From DSXH01 sp020724325 (GTDB lineage: Bacteria; Bacteroidota; Ignavibacteria; Ignavibacteriales; Melioribacteraceae), in NCBI GenBank assembly GCA_040756515.1, contig JBFLYW010000003.1:62001-126000 (forward strand): DNA of 64,000 bases. Reading direction: 5' to 3'. A program made the translations under genes and the position numbers. How positions within the stretch are numbered: position 1 is the first letter of the stretch; every line of letters starts with the position of its first letter. Shown here piece after piece: positions 34,301 to 41,864 of this stretch. Under the pieces are notes generated by a model. That model saw only the letters and a list, made by a program, of their open reading frames with translations, searched no databases and was not told the origin of the DNA.

Positions 34301-34565
34301 TACCGGACCTCTCCCAATATTATTCCAGAATATTCTCGGCGCTGCTTTTATAGATGCCGGCTCTGCATGGAGTGACTCTAAAAAACTTCAGCTCTTCTCT
34401 AAAAATGATTTTGGAGATACCGTAACTAAAGACTTACTTATTGGCACTGGTGTTGGTTTAAGAGTTTATTTTCTATTCTTATGGCGGATAGATGTTGCCT
34501 GGAAATATAATGTACAGGGATTCTCTTCTCCCAGATATTATTTTTCAATAGGATATGATTTTTAA
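31368..34565 (+). CDS. outer-membrane protein with zinc-peptidase-like, TolB-propeller and Omp85-like barrel domains
   Basis: 1065 residues in three parts after a signal peptide (IYYSFLLLIILSGVASA). First, a peptidase-MA-like gluzincin domain with HELVH (His133-His137) and PHWFMEGSAEYL (Glu167 as third zinc ligand). Second, about residues 280-600, a TolB/WD40-like propeller with blades such as SPAISPQGDKIVFISDRD and DPVWSPDGSKIAFSSDRG. Third, from about 690, a beta-barrel resembling Omp85/surface-antigen proteins, with LPLRGYDYAEQIG, FIDAGSAW and a terminal aromatic strand ending in F. The zinc site looks intact. The protease may act in the periplasm on envelope proteins; substrate and orientation are unknown. 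It ends the block that begins with the propeller gene. Confidence 0.82.
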   Translation: MKKIYYSFLLLIILSGVASAQFGQNKVQYKNYKWLYIQSRHFDIYFAEGGERIAEFTAAVAEDAIEELQKGINYRINNRIALIVYSSHNDFVETNITDEYLGQGIGGFTEPFKNRVVFPFEGSYEKFRHVIHHELVHALMQDLYYGGSVQNIISKGITLQLPHWFMEGSAEYLSQGWETNTDMFIRNAIITEVLPDINRLTGYLGYRGGQSVFKYLADTYGNQKIGELINRVQSAGSFEAALKASIGINIEELNERWKKSLKKEYWPDIAIKEDPDEFAKRLTDNRKDGGFYNSSPAISPQGDKIVFISDRDIYLDVYIMEVSTAKVLKKIVESGRANDFEELNLMHPSITWAPDNKRIALSVKRNGYDRIRIVDTETENTTELPFKLPGIASVNWSWDGNNIAFNGHDNVQSDIYVYNLTTGTLDNLTNDIFSDSDPVWSPDGSKIAFSSDRGNYLNSSQIPHDFEMYNHNYDQLDLYTIDVESRIIDRLTDWQLSNERSAAFSSDGKEILFVSDKNGIDNIYKKSLLSNENNSQNNNSVSEAFPITNSWSQLSQISVSADGKKLAFTALYKLGYNIFLINNPFDLKLEVDSLKPTNYMASLMKKYAEPVKLFVDDTEVKDTSLIAINTEKDTLEEKSKKIFVGKYVSDDEVKTDTSKTLPRRIVFGGREMEIDSTNIQKREELFTQKLDPDGNYLVNRYKINFTPDLIYANAGYSSLYGLLGTTVLSFSDILGNHRLIGLTSLQIDIKNSDYGLAYYYLENRLDFGVEAFHTARFLYRTSFFGSELYRFRNFSAVLSASYPLNRFYRVDGSLSLMNVSSENLDNISVPSDKVTYLVPAFSFVHDNVMWGYTSPIEGTRYNFTLFGNPGLSKKAQSFYSIVYDYRTYMRFWFDNSFVIRLSGGFSGGANPQRFFIGGTDNWVNRTFATQDIPIESATDFAFLSPALPLRGYDYAEQIGSKYSLLNLELRMPLIRYLVTGPLPILFQNILGAAFIDAGSAWSDSKKLQLFSKNDFGDTVTKDLLIGTGVGLRVYFLFLWRIDVAWKYNVQGFSSPRYYFSIGYDF

Positions 34566-34671
34566 ATAGTATTCTTTCTAAAAAGCAGTGATTGATTTCT
34601 AAAAGTTTTCTAAGCCGTAATAATGGCTGCACAACTCGTAATAAAAATTATATCTGTAACAGATACTTTAT

Positions 34672-34911
34672 TTATTCTGTTTTTGTGGATTCTTTCTTAG
34701 CTTCAATTTTATTTTCACTTTCAGAAGGTCTCGATTTATAATCTGTTTGATAGAATCCACTTCCCTTAAATATGGGTCCGGCTCCCATACCAATAAGTCT
34801 TTTAACATTACCTTTACACACCGGGCATTCATCTGCCGGCTCTTCAGTTATTCTTTGAAATATTTCATACTTATGTCCGCAATCCAGACATTTATATTCA
34901 TATGTTGGCAT
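34672..34911 (-). CDS. FmdB-family zinc ribbon protein
   Basis: 79 residues beginning MPTYEYKCLDCGHKYEIFQ with a second pair CPVC, making a four-cysteine zinc ribbon. The conserved GPIFKGSGFYQTDYKS follows, then a charged tail. The family was named from formamidase regulators, but its role is generally unclear; it is cytoplasmic and monomeric in appearance. The gene stands alone, convergent with the large outer-membrane protein gene and divergent from the lipoprotein gene. Confidence 0.88.
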   Translation of the reverse strand: MPTYEYKCLDCGHKYEIFQRITEEPADECPVCKGNVKRLIGMGAGPIFKGSGFYQTDYKSRPSESENKIEAKKESTKTE

Positions 34912-35030
34912 AAAAACCTTTCTGCATTAAAATTCCGGCTGCAAAAATAGTTAGTAAAAAAATCAAATCAAATATCTAATTGTTTCTATTTATTTTTGCA
35001 TATTGAATATGAAAAAATACCGGCTAATTT

Positions 35031-35687
35031 ATGAAAAGAAATATTGCACTGGTTTTAATGATATTTTTGAACGGCTGCCTCAATTACACGCAAGTAACAA
35101 CTATTAAAACCGATGGATCCGGTAATATGTTCATTCATTATTGGATGAAATGGACTTCTGCCAGAGATTCAATAGTTATTGATCAATTAGGACTATTTAA
35201 TAAGGATTCGGTTTATAAGGAATTTACTTCTTCTTTCAGCTCTATAAAAAATGTAGAAGTCTACAGAAATTTTTCTGACAGCACTATACACGGTAAAGTA
35301 GAATTTGAATTCAACAGTCTCGATTCACTAAATCAGCTGCCCGCATTTAGAGATTCTAAATTATCCATTAAAGATGGAACGGGTGATACAAAAATTTTCT
35401 CTCAATTTATCGCTCCTATTGCTACTGGATTTGGTATTAAGAGTAAAAATCTTTCACTCACTTATACTTATTACCTCCCTGGAGAAATATTAAGTCATAA
35501 TGCAACTGAAGTATCAAGGAACAAATTGACCTGGCAGTATTACCATGATGAAATTGGAACAGGTAAACATATTTCTGCCACTTATCGTCCTTTTAAACTG
35601 AAGGAAACGCCAATCTGGATTTATATTATTGCTCTTTTTGTCTTAGTGATAGTTGTAGTTTACGTATTCAGTAAGAGGTTTAAATAG
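35031..35687 (+). CDS. hypothetical lipoprotein with C-terminal membrane helix
   Basis: 218 residues. The N-terminus ALVLMIFLNGCLNY has a lipobox-like LNGC with the cysteine at residue 16. The body is beta-rich and polar, and a strong hydrophobic helix (about 194-213, IWIYIIALFVLVIVVVYVF) is followed by KRFK. A lipid-anchored N-terminus plus a C-terminal inner-membrane helix would keep the domain in the periplasm attached to the inner membrane. No family is recognised. It is preceded by a spacer shared with the divergent FmdB gene and appears monocistronic. Confidence 0.7.
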   Translation: MKRNIALVLMIFLNGCLNYTQVTTIKTDGSGNMFIHYWMKWTSARDSIVIDQLGLFNKDSVYKEFTSSFSSIKNVEVYRNFSDSTIHGKVEFEFNSLDSLNQLPAFRDSKLSIKDGTGDTKIFSQFIAPIATGFGIKSKNLSLTYTYYLPGEILSHNATEVSRNKLTWQYYHDEIGTGKHISATYRPFKLKETPIWIYIIALFVLVIVVVYVFSKRFK

Positions 35688-35781
35688 GATTTTCTTCCTA
35701 AGTTCTTAATTTATATTAACTTGCAAGCAGCCATTGGATTTGACTGGGCTATATTAATTCTATATATTTGGCGTCTGTTTT

Positions 35782-36753
35782 TTGTATAACAATAAAAAAT
35801 CCGTCTTGGAACAAGAACCATTAATTTTTTCTGGAAGATCTAATCCTGAATTAACCGCAAAAATTTGCCAGTACCTTAATTTAAGGCAAGGTGAAATTGA
35901 CTATAAAAAGTTCAGCGATGGAGAAATCTGGGTAAAATTTAAGGATAATATTCGCGGCAGAGATGTTTATATTGTTCAATCAACACATCCCCCGGCAGAA
36001 AATTTAATAGAATTACTGATTATGCTCGATGCTGCTAAACGTGCTTCTGCTAAAAGAGTTACGGCAGTAATACCTTATTTTGGTTATGCAAGACAAGACA
36101 GAAAAGATCAGCCAAGAGTTTCAATTTCTGCTAAGCTGGTTGCTAATTTAATTACCGTTGCCGGCGCTGATAGAGTTATAACAATGGACTTGCACGCGGC
36201 ACAGATTCAGGGATTTTTCGATATTCCTTTTGATCACCTGTATGCATCACCGGTTTTCACTGTTCTTTTCAAAGATAAAACTGAAGGCTGGATTGTTGTT
36301 TCTCCGGATATTGGAGGTATTAAGTTAGCAAGATCATACGCAAACAAACTGGAGGCAGACTTCGTTGTAATTGACAAGCGGAGAGCCAAACATAATGTTG
36401 TTGAGTATATGAGTATTATAGGCGACGTAAAAAGTAAAAATATTTTATTAGTAGATGACTTAATTGATACCGGCGGAACATTTGTAACGGCAATAAAAAC
36501 ATTAAAAGAAAATGGTGCAAAGAAAATTTATGGCATCGCCACTCACCCTTTGTTATCCGGTGAAGCTGTAGATAAAATAAATAACAGCGAAATAGAAACT
36601 TTATATGTAACAGACAGCATTCCGCTTATGAAGAATGTGGGTGATAAAATAGTTGTTAGAACCGCTTCTGGATTATTTGCAGAAGCAATTATCAGGTCGA
36701 ACAGAAATGAATCTATCAGTTCTTTATTCGAAATAGATAAAGATAAATTATAG
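35782..36753 (+). CDS. prs: ribose-phosphate pyrophosphokinase (PRPP synthase)
   Basis: 323 residues. It makes PRPP from ribose-5-phosphate and ATP for nucleotide, His and Trp synthesis. Class I motifs are IFSGRSNPELTAKI, KFSDGEIWVKF, VTAVIPYFGYARQDRK, DLHAAQIQGFFDIP, and the PRPP loop LLVDDLIDTGGT. The start is uncertain: TTG at 35782 or TTG at 35806 fit, there is no ATG in frame ahead of IFSG, and neither has a clear ribosome site. It heads the prs-rplY-pth-hppA group. Confidence 0.94.
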   Translation: MYNNKKSVLEQEPLIFSGRSNPELTAKICQYLNLRQGEIDYKKFSDGEIWVKFKDNIRGRDVYIVQSTHPPAENLIELLIMLDAAKRASAKRVTAVIPYFGYARQDRKDQPRVSISAKLVANLITVAGADRVITMDLHAAQIQGFFDIPFDHLYASPVFTVLFKDKTEGWIVVSPDIGGIKLARSYANKLEADFVVIDKRRAKHNVVEYMSIIGDVKSKNILLVDDLIDTGGTFVTAIKTLKENGAKKIYGIATHPLLSGEAVDKINNSEIETLYVTDSIPLMKNVGDKIVVRTASGLFAEAIIRSNRNESISSLFEIDKDKL

Positions 36754-36780
36754 TTTTTAATTATCAGGAGTTATTAAACA

Positions 36781-37425
36781 ATGTCAGAAATAAGCATCAA
36801 GGCGAAAAAAAGAATACTATCTACAAAAGGTGCCGTTAATAAATTAAGAAAGAATGGCGAAGTACCAGGAATATTCTATTCTAAAGGAGTTGAACCTATT
36901 CCGATTTCGGTTCCTGAATTAGCATTGAATCCTCTTGTCTACACCTCAGAAACACATATTGTTAATTTAGAACTAGAGAATGATGAGGCAAAGAAATCGA
37001 TCTTAAAAAACATTCAATTCGACCCGGTTTCTGATAAAATTGTGCATTTCGATTTTCTTGGAATTTCTCTCGATCAGCTGATTGAAATTGAAGTTCCCAT
37101 TTCTTTGGATGGACAGGCAAAAGGTATTAAAGAAGGCGGAATCATTCAGCAATCGATGCATAAATTACGCGTTTCCTGTTTGCCCGGCGATATACCTGAA
37201 CACATTAACATAAATGTAAACAACCTTGGCGTTGGTGATTCCATACACGTTAAAGATTTAACGTTAGAAAAAGTTAAAATTCTACACAATGATAGTGTTA
37301 TTATTGTATCGGTTGTAATGCCAAGAGCTCAGGTTGAAACAGCTGCTCCAATTGAAGGCGCAGATGATGAAAAAATGGAACCCGAAGTAATTAGCAAAGG
37401 CAAGCAAGCCGAAGAAGAGGAATAG
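36781..37425 (+). CDS. rplY: 50S ribosomal protein bL25 (CTC/TL5 form)
   Basis: 214 residues. The N-terminal ~95 residues form the 5S rRNA-binding L25 domain (LRKNGEVPGIFYSKG, HFDFLGISLDQLIEIEVP). The remaining ~120 form the CTC-type beta domain (GIIQQSMHKLRVSCLPGDIP, GDSIHVKDLTLEKVK), ending in an acidic tail. The gene lies 27 bp after prs and 7 bp before pth, a very common order in bacteria. Confidence 0.94.
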   Translation: MSEISIKAKKRILSTKGAVNKLRKNGEVPGIFYSKGVEPIPISVPELALNPLVYTSETHIVNLELENDEAKKSILKNIQFDPVSDKIVHFDFLGISLDQLIEIEVPISLDGQAKGIKEGGIIQQSMHKLRVSCLPGDIPEHININVNNLGVGDSIHVKDLTLEKVKILHNDSVIIVSVVMPRAQVETAAPIEGADDEKMEPEVISKGKQAEEEE

Positions 37426-37432
37426 TTGAATT

Positions 37433-38038
37433 TTGCGTGCTGTAATTGGTCTGGGAAATCCCGGTAAAAAATACGAATCAACACGGCATAATATTGGCTT
37501 TACAATCTTAGACAAATTTGCAGCAAAGCATAAAATTACTTTTAAACCTTCAAAAAAAGATTACCTGTACTCGGAGGGTAGTATACTATCCTCCGATTTT
37601 TTTTTGGTGAAACCAGCAACTTATATGAATTTAAGCGGTGCTGCAGTTCTAGATTTTATTTCAAACTATTCAATCGATCTTAATGAGCTTCTAGTTGTTG
37701 TTGATGATGTGAACTTAGAGTTAGGCAAGATACGTTTAAAACAAAGTGGTTCCGATGGGGGTCATAATGGATTGAAATCGATTATCTATTATTTACAAAA
37801 TGATAAGTTTGCCCGTTTAAGGTTTGGTGTTGGTAATAATTTCCAAAAAGGAATGCTTGCCGGTTATGTTTTAGATAAGTTCTCTAAAGATGAGATATTA
37901 ATAGTAAATGAACAGATTAAGTTTTCTATTGATTTGATTTTTCATTTCATTACTCGCGGTTATAAATCTATGCTTGATTACTTCAGTAAACAAAAAAAAC
38001 TGAATGACAAGAACAACTCGATTGAAGAGCTTAATTAG
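37433..38038 (+). CDS. pth: peptidyl-tRNA hydrolase
   Basis: 201 residues. It releases peptides from peptidyl-tRNAs dropped by stalled ribosomes. The catalytic His19 lies in GLGNPGKKYESTRHNIGF; KPATYMNLSG, VVDDVNLELGKIRLK and SGSDGGHNGLKSI follow. The start is TTG at 37433, because the first motif begins three codons later and no ATG is available. Codons about 47-58 are built from a long DNA palindrome followed by a T run (see 37571-37605); the protein there (YSEGSILSSDFF) is a variable region of the family. Confidence 0.94.
   Translation: MRAVIGLGNPGKKYESTRHNIGFTILDKFAAKHKITFKPSKKDYLYSEGSILSSDFFLVKPATYMNLSGAAVLDFISNYSIDLNELLVVVDDVNLELGKIRLKQSGSDGGHNGLKSIIYYLQNDKFARLRFGVGNNFQKGMLAGYVLDKFSKDEILIVNEQIKFSIDLIFHFITRGYKSMLDYFSKQKKLNDKNNSIEELN
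37571..37605 (+). terminator. terminator-like palindrome inside pth
   Basis: The arms TCGGAGGGTAGTA (37571-37583) and TACTATCCTCCGA (37584-37596) pair over 13 bp, with a single G-T wobble and no spacer. Nine T residues follow directly. By shape this is an intrinsic terminator, but it lies in the sense direction within the pth coding sequence. Confidence 0.5.
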
Positions 38039-38047
38039 GAGATTAAA

Positions 38048-40129
38048 ATGATTTGGTTAATATACGTTATTCCTCTTTTTGGAATAGCTGCACTAATATA
38101 TTCTCACTTTAAAAACGCATGGATTTCCAGACAGGAACCTGGAAACGAAAGAATGATAGAAATCTCGAATTACATTCGGGAAGGCTCCATTGCATTCTTA
38201 AAGACAGAATATAAAGTTCTTCTCTTTTTCGTTCTTGCAATAGCACTCCTTCTCGGTGTATCTAATCACGGCAGAGAAGATTCCTCCTGGTTAATAGCAG
38301 TTTCATTTATTGGCGGAGCTTTTAGTTCTGCTTTAGCTGGCTTCCTGGGTATGATGGCTGCTACAAAAGCAAACGTTAGAACTACAAATGCAGCAAGAAA
38401 AAGTTTAGGGGCAGCATTGCAGATCGCATTCTCAGGCGGTTCAATAATGGGCATGAATGTAGTTGGTTTGGGTATTCTTGGCTTGGGCAGTTTATTTTTA
38501 TTCTACTCAAATATCTGGGATGTTACAAATACATTCGACCTTGCCAAAATAATTAATGTAATTTCTGGATTTTCACTCGGAGCTTCTTCAATTGCATTAT
38601 TTGCGCGTGTAGGCGGCGGAATTTTTACTAAAGCTGCAGATGTGGGTGCTGATTTAGCCGGAAAAGTTTACGAAGGAATTCCAGAGGACGATCCCCGCAA
38701 CCCCGCTGTTATTGCAGATAACGTTGGAGATAATGTTGGAGATGTTGCCGGCATGGGTGCAGATTTATTTGAGTCTTTTGTAGGCGCAATTGTTGGAACT
38801 ATGGTACTTGGTGCAATCTTCGCCAGCCCCGAAGTTCCTGAAATTGGTTTAGAAGCTGTAATACTTCCACTATTATTAGCCGGCACAGGAATTATTCTAT
38901 CGATTATAGGAGCATTTTTTGTTAAAGTAAAAGAAGGCGGAAATCCACAAAAAGCCCTTAACACCGGTGAATTTCTTGCCGCCGGTTTGATGGTATTTGC
39001 ATCATATTTTATTATAACAAATTTATTACCCGAAAGGTGGACTTTTGATGGATTTAATTACACAAGTATTGGCATTTTTTATTCTACCCTTATCGGATTA
39101 GCTGCCGGAATTTTAATCGGAATTATAACCGAATATTATACTAGCACAGATAGAAAACCGGTTTACGAAATTGCCAGTCAGTCTGTTACTGGAGTAGCAA
39201 CCAATATTATTTCCGGTCTTGGTGTTGGAATGATGTCTACTGCTTTTCCAATAATAATTATTGCTGCGGGAATAATTGGGTCCTTTCATTTTGCAAATTT
39301 ATATGGAATAGCAATAGCTGCATTAGGCATGCTGTCAACAACCGGAATTCAACTTGCAGTAGATGCATACGGACCAATTTCAGATAACGCCGGTGGAATT
39401 GCTGAAATGTCCGAACTACCTAAAGAAGTAAGAGAAAGAACCGATAAACTTGATGCAGTAGGCAATACAACTGCTGCAATCGGAAAAGGATTTGCAATTG
39501 GTTCAGCTGCTTTAACTGCATTAGCATTGTTCACCGCATATATGCATCAAGCACAAATCAAAGTAATTGATCTGGCACAGCCTATAATTATGGGAGGTGT
39601 ATTTATTGGCGCCATGCTTCCGTTTTTATTTTCGGCTTTAGCAATGAATGCTGTAGGCAAAGCAGCCAAACAAATGATTATTGAAGTAGGAAGACAGTTT
39701 AGAGAAATAAAAGGATTAAGAGAAGGAACAGCAAAAGCAGAGTACTCTAAATGTGTTGAGATTTCTACTAAAGCCGCCATTAAAGAAATGTTAATCCCCG
39801 GTTTAATGGCTGTATTTATTCCGGTTGCGGTTGGTTTTTTTAGCAAAGAAATGCTTGCCGGATTATTAGCCGGAGTAACAGTAAGCGGTGTGCTGATGGC
39901 AATTTTTCAATCGAATTCCGGTGGTGCATGGGATAATGCCAAGAAATTAATAGAGGGTGGAATAGAAATAGAAGGCTTTACTTATGTAAAAGGTTCGGAG
40001 GCACATAAAGCAGCAGTAGTTGGAGATACCGTAGGAGATCCGTTCAAAGACACTTCCGGACCATCTTTGAACATACTAATTAAACTTATGTCGGTTGTAT
40101 CTTTAGTTATTGCGCCGCTTATTAAATAA
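38048..40129 (+). CDS. hppA: membrane-bound ion-translocating pyrophosphatase
   Basis: 693 residues with about 16 membrane helices. It couples pyrophosphate hydrolysis to H+ or Na+ export. The active-site stretches are conserved: GGGIFTKAADVGADLAGKVY, GIPEDDPRNPAVIADNVGDN, and near the C-terminus GDTVGDPFKDTSGPSLNIL. The determinant GNTTAA (in DAVGNTTAAIGKG) has alanine where potassium-independent enzymes have lysine, so a K+-dependent enzyme is expected. Whether it pumps Na+ or H+ cannot be decided by eye. It follows pth by 9 bp. Confidence 0.95.
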   Translation: MIWLIYVIPLFGIAALIYSHFKNAWISRQEPGNERMIEISNYIREGSIAFLKTEYKVLLFFVLAIALLLGVSNHGREDSSWLIAVSFIGGAFSSALAGFLGMMAATKANVRTTNAARKSLGAALQIAFSGGSIMGMNVVGLGILGLGSLFLFYSNIWDVTNTFDLAKIINVISGFSLGASSIALFARVGGGIFTKAADVGADLAGKVYEGIPEDDPRNPAVIADNVGDNVGDVAGMGADLFESFVGAIVGTMVLGAIFASPEVPEIGLEAVILPLLLAGTGIILSIIGAFFVKVKEGGNPQKALNTGEFLAAGLMVFASYFIITNLLPERWTFDGFNYTSIGIFYSTLIGLAAGILIGIITEYYTSTDRKPVYEIASQSVTGVATNIISGLGVGMMSTAFPIIIIAAGIIGSFHFANLYGIAIAALGMLSTTGIQLAVDAYGPISDNAGGIAEMSELPKEVRERTDKLDAVGNTTAAIGKGFAIGSAALTALALFTAYMHQAQIKVIDLAQPIIMGGVFIGAMLPFLFSALAMNAVGKAAKQMIIEVGRQFREIKGLREGTAKAEYSKCVEISTKAAIKEMLIPGLMAVFIPVAVGFFSKEMLAGLLAGVTVSGVLMAIFQSNSGGAWDNAKKLIEGGIEIEGFTYVKGSEAHKAAVVGDTVGDPFKDTSGPSLNILIKLMSVVSLVIAPLIK

Positions 40130-40216
40130 TCTTATTTTTGTAGCCAAATTTATTAACCCTGCTTACTTACATTCGCAGTGTAGTAGGCCAAAAAAGTCCA
40201 TAGGGAGGTGAAAAGA

Positions 40217-40606
40217 ATGCGAATCAGAAACTACGAGAGCATTGTTCTAATTAATGCTGCTTTAGAAGATGAGCAAATTGAAGCAACCATCTCAAGAATT
40301 CTTGAATTAATTTCAAATAATAGCGGTGAATTAATTGAAGCGGATAAATGGGGAAGAAAACGTCTCGCTTATCCAATCAACAAATCTAAAAGCGGTTACT
40401 ATTTAGTAATTCGTTTCAAAGCTTCTACCCAATTTATATCAATATTAGAACGTAATTATCGGCTGGATGAAAACATAATCCGTTATCTTACTATTACTTT
40501 AGATAAAGAGGCACTGGAAGCAATTTCTAAACAAAAAGAATCTTCAAAACAAAATGAATTTGTTGTAGAAGAAGTATCTGTAAATAATGCAGGTAATGAA
40601 CAATAA
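40217..40606 (+). CDS. rpsF: 30S ribosomal protein bS6
   Basis: 129 residues. bS6 binds the central domain of 16S rRNA together with bS18, encoded two genes on. Typical S6 features are RNYESIVLINAALEDEQIEA, LIEADKWGRKRLAYPINKSKSGYY and LERNYRLDENIIRYLT, plus a variable acidic C-terminal tail. The ATG at 40217 is the start because GGGAGG lies 8 bases upstream; an in-frame GTG at 40208 falls inside that site. It heads rpsF-ssb-rpsR-rplI. Confidence 0.95.
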   Translation: MRIRNYESIVLINAALEDEQIEATISRILELISNNSGELIEADKWGRKRLAYPINKSKSGYYLVIRFKASTQFISILERNYRLDENIIRYLTITLDKEALEAISKQKESSKQNEFVVEEVSVNNAGNEQ

Positions 40607-40630
40607 ATTAGACAAGTAAGGGAGGTTACG

Positions 40631-41110
40631 ATGGCTGAATTAAAGATGCCAGAACTAAATAGTGTTATTGTAGCAGGTAACTTAACTAAGGACCCTGTCT
40701 TCAGACAAACATCAAACAATACTCCTGTTGTCAATTTTCATATAGCAGCCAACAGAAGATATAAAGATAGCAGTAATCAATGGCAGGAAGATGTTTGTTA
40801 TGTAGGAGTTGTTGCCTGGAATAAATTAGCCGATAGCTGCAAAGACCGTCTGAAGAAAGGAAGTGCTGTTTTAATTGATGGCGAACTTCAAAGCAGAACT
40901 TTTAAAACCGAAGACGGTAAAAACAGAACTGTTGTAGAAATAAAAGCAAAGAGAATTCAATTCTTAAATAAATTCAGCAAGAATATAGAAAATGGTGTCG
41001 ATATTGCAGTTGATTCTTCAGTAGAAGAATCTGATTACGAAGACAATTCATTCGATAAATTTTTGACTGATGAAGAATCAGATTTAATGAAAAGTGGTGA
41101 CAAGCAATGA
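40631..41110 (+). CDS. ssb: single-stranded DNA-binding protein without the usual acidic tip
   Basis: 159 residues. The OB fold is clear: LNSVIVAGNLTKDPVFRQTSN, VVNFHIAANRRY, VCYVGVVAWNKLADSC, and LIDGELQSRTF. SSB coats single-stranded DNA in replication and repair. The C-terminal tail is acidic (VEESDYEDNSFDKFLTDEES) but ends LMKSGDKQ instead of the near-universal DDIPF tip that recruits partner proteins. GGAGG precedes the ATG. The stop overlaps rpsR by ATGA. A second SSB with the tip may exist elsewhere; the window cannot show this. Confidence 0.92.
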   Translation: MAELKMPELNSVIVAGNLTKDPVFRQTSNNTPVVNFHIAANRRYKDSSNQWQEDVCYVGVVAWNKLADSCKDRLKKGSAVLIDGELQSRTFKTEDGKNRTVVEIKAKRIQFLNKFSKNIENGVDIAVDSSVEESDYEDNSFDKFLTDEESDLMKSGDKQ

Positions 41111-41328
41111 GAAAAGAAGTAAAACAAAAAAAGGTTAAACGAACAATTGATAGTTATATCGATTACAAAGATTCGAAACAGCTCCAGAGGTTTTTGACTG
41201 ACCAGGGTAAAATAATACCAAGGAGAATAACAGGGCTTACTGCAAAACAGCATCGTGAACTTGTTACTGCAATAAAAAGAGCCCGTCATTTAGCAATTTT
41301 ACCATTCGTTTCTGAAGCGGTTAAGTAA
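41107..41328 (+). CDS. rpsR: 30S ribosomal protein bS18
   Basis: 73 residues with the S18 signature: DYKDSKQLQRFLTDQGKIIP, RRITGLTAKQHRELVTAIKR, ARHLAILPF. It pairs with bS6 on the 30S platform. It starts inside the ssb stop (ATGA) and is followed by rplI after 14 bp. The N-terminus is basic, and no CXXC zinc pair is present, so this is the zinc-free form. Confidence 0.95.
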   Translation: MRKEVKQKKVKRTIDSYIDYKDSKQLQRFLTDQGKIIPRRITGLTAKQHRELVTAIKRARHLAILPFVSEAVK

Positions 41329-41342
41329 TAGGGAGTGACACA

Positions 41343-41786
41343 ATGAAAGTAATACTTAGAAAAAACTTTGATCAACTCGGTAAAGTTGGCGATGTTGTGA
41401 ACGTGAAAGACGGATATGCAAGAAACTACCTGATTCCAAGACAAATTGCATATCAGGCAACTGCCGGAAATATCCGTTCTCTGGAAGAAGAAAAAAAGCA
41501 AATTGTTAAAAAAGAAGCCAAGGACCTTGAATCTGCTCAAAAGCTGGCAGCGGAACTGGAAAAAATTTCTATTACTATTCCTGTTAAGGTTGGAGAAGAA
41601 GATAAAATTTTTGGTGCCGTTACTCATCAAATGATAGCAGATGTTATCAACGAAAAAGGTTTCGAAATTGATAAACGTAAAATTGATATTACAGAACAAA
41701 TAAAAGCGCTTGGTATCTATACCGTTTCTATTAAACTTCATCCAAGTGTTACAGCTGCGGTTAAAACCTGGGTTGTGAGGGAGTAG
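41343..41786 (+). CDS. rplI: 50S ribosomal protein bL9
   Basis: 147 residues. The N-terminal domain MKVILRKNFDQLGKVGDVVN and VKDGYARNYLIPRQIA is the 23S rRNA-binding signature. A long connecting helix (about 42-75) and a C-terminal domain (KIFGAVTHQMIADVINEKG, GIYTVSIKLHPSVTA) follow. It is the last gene of the rpsF operon, with a 78-bp gap before secD. Confidence 0.95.
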   Translation: MKVILRKNFDQLGKVGDVVNVKDGYARNYLIPRQIAYQATAGNIRSLEEEKKQIVKKEAKDLESAQKLAAELEKISITIPVKVGEEDKIFGAVTHQMIADVINEKGFEIDKRKIDITEQIKALGIYTVSIKLHPSVTAAVKTWVVRE

Positions 41787-41864
41787 TAATAAGCCAGTTA
41801 ACCGTCATAAATTTTATACGCTTAACTTAATTGATAATTTCAAAAACAAAACTTTAGACTCGGA

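Noticed and set aside
40130..40216. Possible S6:S18 binding leader or other autoregulatory structure before rpsF
   Set aside because: Short complementary segments exist (CCT/AGG and TACA/TGTA), but I could not draw the conserved motif with confidence.
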